From: Orobanche coerulescens
Taxonomy: Eukaryota > Streptophyta > Magnoliopsida > Lamiales > Orobanchaceae
DNA: 64,000 bases
Direction of reading: 5' to 3'
NCBI GenBank assembly: GCA_033398695.1
Contig: JAWKAU010000233.1
Location: 117,001 to 181,000 of the forward strand
Of this stretch, positions 32,356-43,891 are shown piece by piece (positions within the stretch are counted from its first letter, which is position 1; every line of letters starts with the position of its first letter). The translations under genes and the position numbers were made by a program. The notes under the pieces were generated by a model, which was given only the letters and a program-made list of their open reading frames with translations, had not been told where the DNA came from and searched no databases.

Positions 32356-32372
32356 TGGTATCGGAGCCCAAG
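32356..32372 (+). promoter_or_regulatory. Element E primer binding site
   Basis: TGGTATCGGAGCCCAAG, four bases after the 5' LTR, complementary to the initiator tRNA-Met 3' end with minor mismatches. Confidence 0.88.
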
Positions 32373-32434
32373 GTCATCTCCTTGGGCGATTTATTCAACG
32401 ATTTCTTGTGAAGAACTATCTCTTGATTCTTGTT

Positions 32435-32878
32435 ATGGATTTTTACGATCTCGATTTCTTGATCAAACTCGGTGACGCACTAAATGACTTACCGGAGCAA
32501 CATATGCAAGCGAGACGCAGAGATGACGCCAACGATATTGATTTCTTGGCTAAATTCCGCAGCATACCGGAGTTTCACGGATCTAGTAATCCAGATGCGT
32601 GCATAGATTGGATCCATGCTTGTGAGGAGCATGCGGACTTCAAGGCTGCCCCGATCAACCGCCGTATTTCGCTGGTGACAAAGCGCCTCCGCAGTAGCGC
32701 CGCCTTCTGGTGGCAAAAATTGAAACAGTCTCGTTCACAACAACGTAAGCCTAAAATTACAGATTGGCAAAAATTCAGAAAATATTTCAAGCGAAGGTTC
32801 AAAGCCACATCTTACCACCCGTCGTTGTTTCCCCACCACCAATCCTTCGACGCCCCGCCGCCAACCTTTGATCAATGA
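32435..32878 (+). CDS. Element E Gag-like protein (147 aa)
   Basis: It starts at MDFYDLDFLIKLGDALNDLP, shortly after the primer site. Gag landmarks are SNPDACIDWIHACEEHADF, TKRLRSSAAFWWQKLK and DWQKFRKYFKRRF. It ends at a TGA (32876-32878) where B and F have AGA, immediately before a run of eleven T. Without that change the frame would read into the T-run leading to the acidic region. It would form particle shells that could package RNA of this or related elements. It is closely related to the B product. Confidence 0.75.
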   Translation: MDFYDLDFLIKLGDALNDLPEQHMQARRRDDANDIDFLAKFRSIPEFHGSSNPDACIDWIHACEEHADFKAAPINRRISLVTKRLRSSAAFWWQKLKQSRSQQRKPKITDWQKFRKYFKRRFKATSYHPSLFPHHQSFDAPPPTFDQ

Positions 32879-33739
32879 TTTTTTTTTTTCATCGAAGAAT
32901 TTCCAGCGAAGTTTTTTTTGACGAAGACGATGTCCCTGCCACCATTTTCAATGAAGTAGACGAGACAGAGTTTTCAACGGAGCAATTCAACAAAGAAGAT
33001 GAGTTGAGCCGTGTCTCCCTAGTCGACGAACCTGGATCTTGCTACTTTGAGCATGGGCCACTTGGTTGTGTTGGCCAAATTGACCAAAACGGACCAAATT
33101 ATTTTAATGGTGAGGAGCCTTTTAGTGTCATGGAAATTCGGATTATGAAAGACCACCGGTATTTGATGCAGAACCAGTTGACGAAGAGGAGTCCGTAATT
33201 GATCCCGTGTTTCCCATTCTTGATGGTGAACCAGACGTGAAATCATCAATACTTTCCATTTTTGATGTTGTGCCCAACGACAGTCCATATCTCGATAAAA
33301 GTTGTTTTGAAGATTTTCGTCCAATTAATGATGCAGACTACAATGATGTGTTTTCGGTTTATGATACGGAGCACGAGGATTTTATGATTCCGGAACATCT
33401 ATATCCTGAGCCTTACTAAGAGTTTGACATGAAAGACGACGGCGAAGCGTTTTTCCCGGGGCTTGAAGTGGCATCCGATGAAGGGCGACCTATTATTACT
33501 GTCGTGCTTCCCATTTCAGATGTCCGGTTATATGATGATTCATATCGTGATATCGGTATTACCTGGCGGAGTAATTATTATTATTTTATTAATAATGATA
33601 GTTATTTTGTTGGTGATTCTCGAGGGCCCCCCACTACCTATCGTCTCAAGATTTTGGGCCATGTACGTACTGCGGACATTTTCGAGATCAAGTACTTAGA
33701 GGCTTTAATTAATTATCTTGATGACGAAGGAAGTTCGTA
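32879..33739 (+). pseudogene. Element E acidic domain (frameshifted)
   Basis: After the T-run the frame encodes VFFDEDDVPATIFNEVDETEF, then CYFEHGPLGCVGQIDQNG to about 33198. After a small deletion (DCE of D is lost near 33146) the remainder is in another frame: MFPILDGEPDVKSSIL, a TAA near 33419, VVLPISDVRLYDDSYRD, YYYFINNDSYFVGDSRG, and a TAA at 33737-33739 where D and B have GAA. That last stop separates the domain from the shared tail LRTIPFKGGGDDT. All elements of the D protein are recognisable in order. Confidence 0.7.
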
Positions 33740-33772
33740 ATTGAGGACAATTCCCTTTAAAGGGGGAGGGGA

Positions 33773-34975
33773 TGATACGGAATTGACTAGTCCAAATAAA
33801 GAAAACGAAGCAAGGATCGACGTAAATGGCCCTACAACGCGTCATGCACGTACGACAACATTTTTAGGCGAGAAAACGGACACAAGTCGGAAAATGACAC
33901 AACCTGCCGGAAAATGTCGTCGCCTGCCGGAAAATGTCGAGCCTGCCGGAAAATATCGAGCCTGCTGGAAAATGCCCAGCACTGCCGGCCGAACTCGGCC
34001 GTGTCGTCCGACACGGCCCGTGCCGAGATATGCCGGATTAACCAAACTGACTGTCGGCCGAACCCGACCGTGTCGTCCGATACGGTTGAGTCACACTCTT
34101 CCGGATAAGGAGATCTCGCTGTCCGACCAACCCGACCGTGCCAGGCGACACGGTCGAGTCCTGCCAAACGTCCTTATCGCGCCGCACGGTCGAGTCACTG
34201 CAGGTCCTTGTCGCGCCGCGCCCGTGCCGAGTCACTGTCAGACGTCTTTGTCGCGCTGCGACCGTGTCAAGCGGACACGGTCGAGTCCCTGCCGGCGCCT
34301 GTCGACCGCGCCGCGGCCGTGTCACGGGACACGGTCGAGTCCCTGTCGGCAGCCCACATATTTTATACACTTTTGTGTATTTTTGACTTCTCTTTTCCTT
34401 TTTACTTATTTTAGGGATTATGTTTCCCCCATTTTGTGATTTATGTTTCTTGTATGTATTTTATTTGATTTGTTTTGATTATTCAAAGATTTTATAAATC
34501 TTTGAATTATTTTATTTTTTTTGTTTGATTCCTTGGTTGTAAGACTTCACCTCCTATAAGTAGGAGTTGATTAGCCTTGTAATAACAGTATTATGAATGT
34601 TGAAGTATAAGAATACACATTGTGTTTCTATCATTGGTAAATGATTTTTACCGAAACTTGATTTTTATTCGACTCGTTTTCAAGTATTAATCCGATTGAT
34701 TCTCAATAGGTCTTGGGAAGAAATCACCTTATCGAATTATAGGTCTAATTCGATAAACCCTTGTTCTTGATCGTTCAAGTCTTCTTGATCGATATTATCA
34801 CTTTTTCCGATATTACTTCCATTTTTTCATTTGTTCGAATTTTCATTGTCATATTCGATATTACTCCCACAAAATACATCCAAAAACACCCATACTCCTA
34901 AAAAGACTTCTGCTACGATATTCATACGCACACTCCGACCGATACGTATCCACCTCTCCCGGAGAATTCGTATCA
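33773..34975 (+). repeat. Element E 3' LTR
   Basis: The polypurine tract AAAGGGGGAGGGGA abuts its start. The LTR-encoded pol tail ([18 protein letters not shown]) follows. The palindrome array spans about 33890-34360, the TATA box is at 34555-34563 and the twin hairpins are at 34700-34719 (one wobble pair) and 34729-34756. It differs from the 5' LTR by scattered substitutions. Confidence 0.9.
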
Positions 34976-34980
34976 CATGG

Positions 34981-35138
34981 CCCTACTATCAATACATATT
35001 CGCCACGATCCGTACTTCTTCGGAACAAGTAAAACCGGAACTTCACAAGGACTTAAACATTATCGAACGTATACGCGGTTCATTAGTTATTCGATTTGTT
35101 TTTGTAGTTCCTTCGTCTCCTCGGGATTACATCTATAG
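34981..35138 (-). pseudogene. Element C RT N-terminal fragment
   Basis: This minus-strand stretch matches A around 3044-3160: the [14 protein letters not shown] lead-in, then [11 protein letters not shown] and [13 protein letters not shown], with several substitutions. It ends at 35138 where the match to A and G stops abruptly and LINE sequence begins. It is the last visible piece of C. Confidence 0.78.
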
Positions 35139-36220
35139 AACCGAGGAACACCTTGGATTTGGCCGTGCTGACCCATTGTCCGGAGAGGAGGCCATACGTG
35201 TCAAAGACAGTTCTAATTTGACGAACATAGGAGACTGTCGCCACACAGAAGACCAATATATCGTCATCATAGAACAAGAAAGGTCGTCAGGGGACGCCCA
35301 TCTGGGCAATGGCTGGTCTGATCGTCTTCTTCGAGTGGCAGTTCATAATCATACGGCTAAGGAATTCTTCTGCCAAACAGAAAAGCAAATGGGATAGGGG
35401 GTCCCTTGTCTCACATCACAGGAGCAGGCGAAATAACCTTCTAGGGAGCCGTTAATAAGGATGGAGAGATGGGCTGAATGAAGTATAGTAGACATATGGA
35501 CTACAACTAGCTCCGCAAAACCAAGAAGCCAAAGAAACGAAAGGAGGAAGTCCCATTTGATAGTGTCGAAGGCCTTCCGAATGTCGATCTTGAAAGCCAA
35601 GTTGCCATCATCTCTATCCCTGTGCAAACAATTAAAGCATTCAGAAGCATAAGTAATAAAATGGTGGATACGTTTACCTGGAATAAAACCAAGCTGATAC
35701 AGGCAGAGGTGTGAGCCGATGAAAGAGTCCAAACAAGAAGCATAGATCTTGGTGAGGATTTTAAATAGGAAGTTGCCAAGAACAATTGGTCGGAAGTCCT
35801 CAACTTTGTTGGCGCCCTTCTTCTTGGGGATAAGAACCACAAAGTTGGAGTGAGGCCGTGGGGGAGGGAGCCGTCAGCGAAGAAGTATATAATCGTGGCA
35901 ATCACATCCTCCCAAATAACGTCCCAATAATTCTAAAAAAAGCAGCCTGAGATACCGTTAAGACCCAGGGAGCTGTCTGGAGAGAGGGAGAAGAAGACAT
36001 CTTTAACTTCCTCAGCGGTAGGGATTTTCAATAAGAGATTGCTCTCAGCATCAGATATTGACAGCTGGATCACCTCCCTCATTGCGGAAAAGTCGATGGG
36101 TGATGAATAGATAGGTTTCGGGAAAAGATCCGTGAAGAACTTAACGATGTGATCGGCTAAGCGCTTATGATCATCAAATAACTCATCCTCAATAAGAATA
36201 GTATTAATGTGCGGCTTCAC
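35139..36220 (-). pseudogene. Third LINE reverse transcriptase, C-terminally truncated
   Basis: From 36220: KPHINTILIEDELFDDHKRL and IPTAEEVKDVFFSLSPDSSL (the PGPDG block is degraded to LGLNG), MVLIPKKKGANKVEDFRPIV, LGFIPGKRIHHFI, LAFKIDIRKAFDTIKWDFL near 35590, the GTPYPICFS remnant of the QGDPLSP block, and YDDDILVFC (catalytic box, YADD expected) near 35270. Sequence of the LINE ends about 40 codons further on. Frame changes occur near 35930, 35840 and 35400. Confidence 0.78.
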
Positions 36221-36519
36221 TTTGCTCGAAGCGTTAAGCTTGTGGAAGAAGGATGTGTTGCGGTCCCTGTCTTTAAGCCAGGTGAGGTGATTCTTCTGAG
36301 TGTAGAATGCATGTTGATGACAGAGAGCGGTTGATAAGGACTTGAAGTTCTACCTCCTGGTCAAAGAGAGTCTTCGTGGATTCTTGGAGGGCTGCTAGAT
36401 TTGAGTAATGCTCGGTCAGAGTGGTGTGGATGTTTCGAAACACTTGAGATTACAATGATGAATCTTGGCCTTAAGTCTCTTGAGTTTGCATACCACCCTG
36501 GAAAGGGTATTAGTGGGAG

Positions 36520-37330
36520 CTAAGAGTTCATCTCATGAATCACTGACCAAGGAGCGGAAGCCTGGGTGAGAAGTCCACATCTTTTGAAAGCAGAAGGGCC
36601 ATGGATATGAAGTCTTGGAGACCATACAGGAGAGGAGGATGGGATGATGATCCGAGTTGAGACGAGGGAGAACAAGTGCTTGAATAATATCCCAAAAAGC
36701 AACAAATTCACTATTGACGAAACTGCGGTCCAGTTTGGAGGCCTTGAAGGACCCGTGTTGTTGACGAGAGCACCATGTAAATGTGATTCCTTCGTTTTCA
36801 CTTCCAAGAGCTCCACGTCATCTATAGACTGTCTAAATTTAGAGCAAGAAATTTAGGGAGAGAGGTCCATACTCAAGCACTCGTGAGCACCGAATACGGT
36901 GTTAAAGTCGCCCATAACACAACAAGGTAAAGAAGAAACATGCAAAAGATCAGACCATAATGAGCGACAATGAGTATAAACATTATTAGCATGCACAAAT
37001 GCTAAATGGCTAGGGACATCTCTAATGACAGTAAACACAGTTAATAATTGATCTAAAACATAAGAAATGTGAGAAATATTTGCCAATTCAGATTTGCAAA
37101 AGACCCAAATATTGGGATGAAGTTGGGGGCGCGAATTTTCCCTAAGAAAGACCAAATTAAGCGAACTTAAAAATCGACAAGAAAGAGAGGACATGTGTAC
37201 CTTAGGTTCTATAATGGCTTAGCCAGTCTGGGGAGTGCTTCTGACAGATGTTCCTAGGAGTAGACTGCGACTGATCACTTTCCAGACCGCAAACATTCCA
37301 AAAGAGGATATTCATGTAGTCCAGCCAGAG
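36520..37330 (-). pseudogene. Third LINE endonuclease
   Basis: CCVMGDFNTVFGAHE near 36900 is the L1 GDFN box, preceded by LAFVHANNVYTHCRSLWSDL. A DRSFVNSEF-like region and the S-D-H block are recognisable near 36650-36720 in a second frame. The N-terminal strand (ILFWNVCGL, near 37300) is visible before a frame break. The region is inactive. Confidence 0.65.
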
Positions 37331-37623
37331 TCGCTGTGCTTAGGCAGCGTTTCTTCAAGTTCCATTTGATCAGCCCACAAACCGGTAGTGGCATTATGCA
37401 TGGCTTGAAGTGGTTTGGAGATTGGCTGGACATGGACAATGAAGTCTGCCTTGGCATGTTATGCCAAGTTAGGCATTTCAGCATGTTGAGTATCAGCTTT
37501 CAAAGATGGATGATCGTGATCGGTAGATATAGACGCATCAGGCTCTGAATATATCGCCTCTATTCGCCTACCTCTATGAGGAGGAATAGAACGAGATCGA
37601 GGTTGGTGAGGTTTTGCTCACCA

Positions 37624-38659
37624 TCACTTAAGATATTCACAAAGATCCGAGTAAAGTGACTGAGTAGAAGAGATTGGCTCCGAGTCCCGGGAGATGCGAG
37701 ATAAGGTCAACTGTGTGGATTCCGATAAAGATATCGAGGACCTCATAGGAGGGGGCATTGTGGGAGGGATATCAGAAAGCGGCTTGAGCGAAGGCAAGGT
37801 TTCCTGTGGAGATGACTTTGTCTGTGCCTCGGAGTGGGTGATGACTGAGTCTACCATGTTATGCAAAAGTGAATGGTCATTAGTAGAAGTGAAAGGGGTG
37901 ATAGCCCTTTCTAGAGCCGCGGGGGGAAGCTCCGTATCATCACTAAGGGCACAAAGGGCCTGAAATGCATTAGAATCAGGCATGTTAGTCTGATGTGTAA
38001 GAAAAGCTGACGTGACTCCGGTGATCATCAAAGCAGTGGCAGTAACGGCATGTGAAACCATGGGATGAGGCCTATATTCTTGTCTAGGTGCCTGTTGACG
38101 TCCAATAGATCTGCCCCATGAGTGGTGATTAGAGCGTGATCGGGTAGAACGAGTATGAGGAACAGCCTGTTCCAAGTTAGCGGCTAGCGGCAGCCGCTTT
38201 TTTCTTAAATATATCTGAAGTATGACCCAAAGAACGACAATAGGTGCACACGTCCAGGATGTTTTCGTAGGAGATAGATGCTAGGGAATAATTACGATCG
38301 GCCTCAACAGAAATCTTCTTAGGGAGGGAATCGAACTTCAAAACTTCAACTTCCACGAGGACCCTAGCAAAGTGCCCTACCGAGCCTTCGACAGCTCGTT
38401 CATCAATATGTAGAGGGTTACCTACAGCCTTGGCAATATACCCCAGATAGCAAGTGTGTCCCAGTGCTCCAACCCAAGTGCGGAGATGCGTATCCATACT
38501 TGCGCGGTAGTGGTGTTGATGTTGTGTGGGTTGAAGTTAGGAACCCATTTAGATAACCGAAGGGTGCCTAGCTTTAGCGACCAAGCTGAGTGACTACTAG
38601 CTTTGATTCGATCGGAGTCATTGGAGAATTGTAAATTGTAGCATCCTTTCCCCAGCGGC
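37624..38659 (-). pseudogene. Third LINE ORF1, DUF4283-like, 5' end cut by element I
   Basis: LQPLGKGCYNLQFSNDSDRI and SAWSLKLGTLRLSKWVPNFN at the cut edge are the DUF4283 core; NTTTAQVWIRISALGLEHW and IAKAVGNPLHIDERAVEG follow in the next frame. The knuckle CTYCRSLGHTSDIFKK keeps C-x2-C-x4-H but lacks the last Cys. A Ser/Thr/Pro-rich C-terminus (MEQAVPHTRSTRSRSNHHSW onward) runs to 37624. The N-terminal residues lie beyond element I. Confidence 0.72.
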
Positions 38660-41009
38660 TGTAACACCCCAAACTAGGCGGATATTACAGTGCCGTGGAC
38701 CCCCGACTGGGACCCACCAGGCGAATGAAAGCTGATGAATTAAATAATATAATTGTAGTACCGAACCACATTATATTACCAAATACTCCGATGAGGAGCT
38801 TAAGTACAATACACCAGGACAATACAGAATACTAGTATATTTTATATGAAGATAAAATACACCACCCTGAATAAATAAACATCTCAAACGGAATTTGCAG
38901 CGGAAATACAAATGAGAGAAATGACTGAAATGACTGAAATGACTAAAATAACCAGAATGACTGGGCCCCCCTACTAGTATCACTGGGACTCCTCGCTGTC
39001 AACATGCTCTTCCCGTGCCTTTGCCTTGCCGTGACCTGAAACAAAATCCCCCAACGGGGCCGCCATACGTAACAACAATCCTCAAGGGTTGAAAATACAC
39101 AATCATGATATATCTGAAGTTATGAAATATCCTTAGTTATGAGTTACGCTGAAGAGGAGTATCATAGTACGCCCGTAATGTTCTGTGCAAGTGTACAAGA
39201 CGAATGACCGGACACACCGGTCCATGTACCTAATTAGTCTCACGGAGGTAAGCGTTACCGTGTGCGCGGTCCAATGTACCGGTGAACCCAATACATGACC
39301 ATCGTGTGCCCGACTAAAAATTCCATACAACCATACCCGGCCACGCAATATAAACCCAGAAGGTCATATGAACGAGAATGACCACAATGAATATCAATGA
39401 ATAATAATTCGACAAGGCCAAGAATGACTCACCGAGATGAAAATAATAGTGACGTGATTGATAACTCAATGAAATGATTGGAACCGTCGTTCCTCGTGAA
39501 TGAAGTGATTATTCGACAATTACAAGTCTCAATACGGTTAAATACAATGATGAATGAGTATGATTATGAATGAACAACAAAAGGAATGAATATCCTTTTA
39601 ACCGAGTAAGAATCAACTTACACAACACCGGTGACAATTATCCTTCCACGAACAACGTCCTAATTGAGATATCGGTCGCTCGAACAACCTTGAATAATAC
39701 AATTACCAACAATCCGTTCAACATACGAATCAAACACGAAAATAACGAACTCAAAACGTCGATACGACTAACCCAAGTTCATTGAGGCATTATATCGAAC
39801 ACTTTGTGGCCAAACTTCGATTGTTTACAACCAAACCTCAATAATACCAATATCAAATCCCCAAGAAGTGTTTCAAACCAACAAAACATCTTCCATACGA
39901 TTAATAATCCAATATGAATATCCAAATTCGTGATTTCAACAACAATAATCGAAAACCCCCAAATCCAATTCAATATTCAAAGTGTTCTTGAATAATCCTT
40001 CAATAATCCAATGAATAATCAAACATATCCATAATCATGCATATATCACTTCATACAACATGATCTTAACATCCAAAACATCATATCTCAATACAAAATC
40101 GAAATCCAAGATGTTGAAAAAAAATTACCTCTTGAAGATCCAAGCACTTTGATCCGACGAATACGTGTTAGATCGACTATCCAGGCTTCACGATCGAAAG
40201 GAGATGAAGAAAATCAAACACTCAAGTGATAGATGATGGAAAGTCTCCCCCCTCAAGCCCTCTCTCTCGTATGGTTGAAAAAAAGGGAAAAATGAGTGGA
40301 TCGGCAAAAACGCAATTATAGTGTTGACGCATTGTGTGCCGCGGCCGGCCAAGTGTGCCGCGGCACAGGCCAATCGCCCCAGTGATCGGCAGCTGCCTGC
40401 CCGGACGAATGTGCCGGCAAAGGACTCAGCAGGTGCCGCGCCCCATCGGCATGAACCGCGGCCCGACGAGTATGCCGCGCAGTTGACTCAGCAGGTGCCG
40501 CGCCCTGCCGGCATGAGCCGCGGCCCACGACAGCCGCCGCCAAAATCGGAAAATGTGTGTGCCGCGGCGCACACTCCTTGTGCCGCGGCCCACACCGCCC
40601 TTGGGTCCTAAAATAATGAAAAATGATCCGGGAAGAGAATAAAAGCAATAAGAATCAATATTTGGGAAACAATAACATGAAATGGAAGTACGGAAACCCC
40701 AAAACGGTGGTTCCAAGCCATGATTATAAGGGTTCGCCCAACAAAACACAAATTGAACAATGTGGAGATTAGAAATGACATGAACTCCAACGTCAACATC
40801 GACTAATGAATCAATTATAACCATCAAGATAATACTCTTGTCTCGATTCTCGAGTAAGGTTGAAACAATGAACAATATCGATACACAACTCGAAGTTATT
40901 CCGAACGGTGAACACGGAAGAATGATTATAACAAGTGAAAAATTACATAGTGACAATTACCGAATGAAATTACTGAATGATAATGACTGAATTACAACCG
41001 GGTATTACA
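38660..41009 (-). repeat. Element I 3' LTR (2,350 bp)
   Basis: On the minus strand it starts TGTAATACCCGG and ends GGGGTGTTACA. A polypurine tract (GGGGAGGGGGGTGTA on the minus strand) precedes it at 41010. A CCGCGG palindrome array lies at 40333-40610, just upstream of a weak TATAATT at 40314-40320. A short (ATGACTGAA)n-like stretch is at about 38920-38960. I see no coding frame that I would support in the remaining 2 kb. Confidence 0.85.
40333..40610. repeat. CCGCGG-centred palindrome array in the LTR of element I
   Basis: TGCCGCGGC and close variants recur about eight times, several within larger inverted repeats such as GTGCCGCGGCAC, separated by 15-40 bases of GC-rich sequence. The flanking LTR is AT-rich, so the array stands out sharply. 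Confidence 0.75.
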
Positions 41010-41028
41010 TACACCCCCCTCCCCGAAA

Positions 41029-42154
41029 CTAAGGGTCAAACAACTCGGGATAACTCTCCCACATACTATCCTCGGTTTCCCAAGTAGCCTCTTCGACTCC
41101 GTGTCTAGACCATTGAATTTTAACCAAAGGAATCGCCTTATTCCTCAACTGTTTGATTCGCCGCTCTAAAACTCGTATGGGACGCTCTTCATACGAATGA
41201 TCATCTGCAATCTCGATTTCGTTGAACTGAAGTATGTGACTCGGGTCGGCAACATACTTCCGTAGTTGAGAGACGTGAAATATATTATGAATTCGGCTCA
41301 ATGCCGGAGGTAAAGCCAATCGATAAGCTAGCTCGCCTACTCGTTCCAAAATCTCAAACGGTCCAATAAATCTTGGACTCAACTTTCCCCACTTCCCGAA
41401 ACGGAAGATACCTCGACTCGGGGATACCTTGACCAACACGTGGTCACCTGTCTCGAATTCTAATGGTCGGCGACGATTGTCTGCATAAGATTTCTGTCGA
41501 CTCTGAGCGGTCAACAAACGACTCCTGATCAAAGCTACCTTCTTACTGGCGGTTATAAGCATATCGGGCTCGGTGCCGATTGATTCGGATAGGTCATCCC
41601 AACACAAAGGAGATCGACAACGACGACCGTACAAGGCCTCGTAAGGTGCCATCTAAGTTGAAGCATGCCAACTATTATTATACGTGAACTCGATCAATGG
41701 TAGTTGGGCTTCCCAATCATCTTTCCATTCGAGGACGCATGCCCTCAACATGTCCTCTAATGTCTGAATAGTTCTCTCTGATTGTCCGTCGGACTGAGGG
41801 TGAAAAGATGTGCTGAAATTAAGCTGAGTTCCCACCACGATGAACTGATTTCCAAAAATGAGACACGAATCGCCCGTCACAATCAGAAACGATACTCTTA
41901 GGAGTACCGTACAGTCTCACTATCTCTTTGATGAACAGCTGGGCAAGTCTCTAGGGACCCCACGTATCCTTAATCTCAAGGAAATGAGCTGATTTAGTTA
42001 AGCGATCCACAATCACACAGATCGTATTCATGCCACGACGACTCGTCGGCAAACTCGTGATGAAATCCATAGAAATGTCTTCCCACTTCCACTCTACAAT
42101 AGTGAGAGGTTTCAGCATACCCGTCGGTTGCTGATGTTCAATCTTGACTTGTTG
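41029..42154 (-). pseudogene. Element I integrase core and chromodomain-like C-terminus
   Basis: From 42154: QQVKIEHQQPTGMLKPL, SMDFITSLPTS, VIVDRLTKSAHF (first Asp), [15 protein letters not shown] (second Asp; relatives have SDRDG) and [15 protein letters not shown] (catalytic Glu) near 41790. After a TAG near 41651, MAPYEALYGRRCRSPLCWDD runs openly to 41029, including GDHVLVKVSPSRGIFRFGK, HNIFHVSQLRKYV and RIKQLRNKAIPLVKIQW then ATWETEDSM, which matches the chromodomain-type end of Tekay-like chromoviruses. A further stop (GP-stop-RLAQ) and an indel near 41870 disable it. Chromodomains steer integration to heterochromatin marks. Confidence 0.84.
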
Positions 42155-42961
42155 GATTACTTCTGCTTTGCCTCATATTAATGGGGGTCAGGATCGCGTT
42201 TTATGGAGACCGCTTAGTTCGGGAATTTTTTCATCCTCTTCTGCTCTTCGGTTCCTCAGAGGTTATTCGCCCCCTGTTCCTTGGGCTCCGCTCTTGCACG
42301 GACCGGGGAAGATCCCGAGACACTCTTTCATCCTCTGGTTGGCTATTCAGGAGCGGTTATCGACTATGGATAAGCCTTGGCTTCAGCATATTGATGGGAT
42401 TTGTGTCCTTTGTGGTATGGCGGTAGAGACGCACTCCCACCTATTCTTTCAGTGCCCTTATTCTAGGAGGTGTATTTCTATTGCTAGGAGGGCCGTCCGC
42501 TTTCGTTGGCCTCACTGTGTGGAGCTCGGGGTATTGTGGGTCGCTAGGAGGTGGAGAGGTAAGCACGTGGTCAACGTGGCTTACCGTATTCTTCTTCCGC
42601 GTTGGTCTATTTGATTTGGCAGAGAGGAACGAGAGGAGGTTTGGCGAGCCGTCGAGATCCTCATTCGGTTACTTTCAGGGATAGGTCTTGTTCGTGATAT
42701 TATCTCTCATAGATGGCCCGCTCGTTCTCTATCTACTGTGGCTCTTCGTCGTATTTGGAGGATAGCTTGGTAGTTCCTCTTTTGTTTGTATCTTTCTAGG
42801 CTTTGTAGCTTTGGTAGCCATTTGTTCATAGGCTTTGTTTTCCTACTTTTGCTCTTTGTTACGTTGTTTGGTGCACCATTCTATATGGTTGTCGGGTATT
42901 GGCCAGCCTTTCTTGGCCACTCTTATTTTATTTATGCAATTGACTTTTCCCAAAAAAAAAA
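42155..42961 (+). mobile_element. 5'-truncated LINE tail with poly(A), plus strand
   Basis: It encodes the zf-RVT end of a LINE ORF2: GQDRVLWRPLSSGIFSSSSA, IPRHSFILWLAIQERLSTMD, then GICVLCGMAVETHSHLFFQC with the C-x2-C-x7-H-x4-C cluster. After a frameshift near 42590 come a 3' untranslated region and ten A (42952-42961). It interrupts the integrase zinc module of I. No perfect target duplication is visible; a few bases of I appear to be lost at the junction. It is the same family as 46329-46792. Confidence 0.85.
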
Positions 42962-43891
42962 GCATCTCGAAACAAATTCTGCGACTTCTCGCTTCATATT
43001 ACTCCACCAGTAATTTTGTTTCAAGTCCTTGTACATCTTGCTAGACCCCGGATGAACAGAATAAGGGGTGGCATGAGCTTCTCTCAAAATCGAGTTTTTC
43101 AACTCGTCAATCGCCCGTACGCATAACCGATTCTTAAAACGCAAAAGTCCATCCTCGTGGATCACAAAGCCAGGGGCTTTCCCCTGAGCCACATCCTCAC
43201 GAATGCGCAACAGTGATGGGTCTGAACCCTGATTCTCTCTGATTGCCTCCTCAAGTGACGATGAAATCTCTAACATGCAAAGTTGCCCTTGTACTCGCTG
43301 AAGCCAGACCTCGATCTCGGGTATAAGGAATTCCTGCTGAAGATCCTTCTGAACTGTTAAACGAGCAAGCATATGCTCCTGAACGGACTTACGACTCAAG
43401 GCGTCAGCGACAACGTTCGCCTTGCCCGGGTGGTAAAGGATCTTGATATCGTAATCTTTGATTAGTTCCAACCACCGTCTCTGTCGCATATTTAACTCCT
43501 TCTGAGTAAATATATACTTTAAACTCTTATGATCGGTGAATATCTGACAAGTAACGCCATAAAGGTAATGATGCCAGATTTTCAAAGCGAACACCACGGC
43601 TGCTAGCTCCAGGTCGTGGGTCGGATAATTAACCTCGTAAGGTCTCAATTGCCGTGAAGCATAGGCAATAACCTTCCCATTCTGCATGAGCACACATCCG
43701 AGACCCTGCCCGGACGCATCACTATAAACCACAAATCCTTCCGTCCCGTGTGGCAAGGAAAGTACAGGTGCCGACATTAACCGGCTCTTGAGTTCCTCAA
43801 AACTCCATTGACATGCGTCGGACCACGTGTATTTCTTATCCTTTCTCAAAAGGTTCGTCAAGGGTTGAGCGATTTTAGAAAATCCTTCCAC
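42962..43891 (-). pseudogene. Element I RNase H and integrase zinc module
   Basis: It opens [20 protein letters not shown] (connection domain), then [17 protein letters not shown] (first RNase H Asp), [19 protein letters not shown] (Glu) and [20 protein letters not shown], ending [10 protein letters not shown]. The integrase zinc module follows: [38 protein letters not shown], with the last Cys pair cut by the LINE tail. The frame is open for over 300 codons. RT should continue to the right but is replaced at 43906 by H. Confidence 0.86.

Larger units (their letters stand above)
31167..34975 (+). mobile_element. Element E: complete gag-only LTR retrotransposon (3.8 kb)
   Basis: Two LTRs (31167-32351 and 33773-34975), primer site, gag, acidic domain and polypurine tract, with the perfect duplication CATGG at 31162-31166 and 34976-34980. 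It lies in the RT of C. It is closely related to B over its whole length but in the opposite orientation, so the two can be aligned to separate conserved from drifting positions. It has no pol. Confidence 0.92.
11417..35138 (-). mobile_element. Element C: autonomous CRM-like gypsy element, split by five insertions; 5' part beyond window
   Basis: Collinear minus-strand pieces are: 3' LTR (11417-11933 and 12773-13120), integrase C-terminus (13121-13605), integrase core (23852-24122), integrase zinc module (29648-30129), RNase H and RT (30142-31166) and the RT N-terminus (34981-35138). The gaps are filled by a solo LTR, D, a LINE, E and, at the open end, another LINE. Sequence on both sides of D, the second LINE and E joins cleanly once the target duplications are removed. 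The RT start, protease, gag and 5' LTR are not in the window and should follow the right-hand insertions. Confidence 0.88.
35139..38659 (-). mobile_element. Third L1-type LINE, lacking its 3' end; 5' end beyond element I
   Basis: In minus orientation it carries ORF1 (from 38659), endonuclease and the first part of reverse transcriptase, and it stops inside RT just after the catalytic box, directly against element C. There is no zf-RVT, 3' untranslated region, poly(A) or target duplication on that side. The 5' side is cut by element I at 38660. It differs in sequence from the other two long LINEs. It is non-functional. Confidence 0.8.

Noticed and set aside
38660..41009. LTR of element I as a solo LTR
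   Set aside because: It is followed directly by a polypurine tract and the integrase of I in the proper orientation, so it is the 3' LTR of that element.
42155..42961. Possible host gene encoding a zinc-finger protein
   Set aside because: The C-x2-C-x7-H-x4-C pattern, 5' truncation and poly(A) identify it as a LINE ORF2 tail; a second copy with a perfect target duplication is at 46329-46792.
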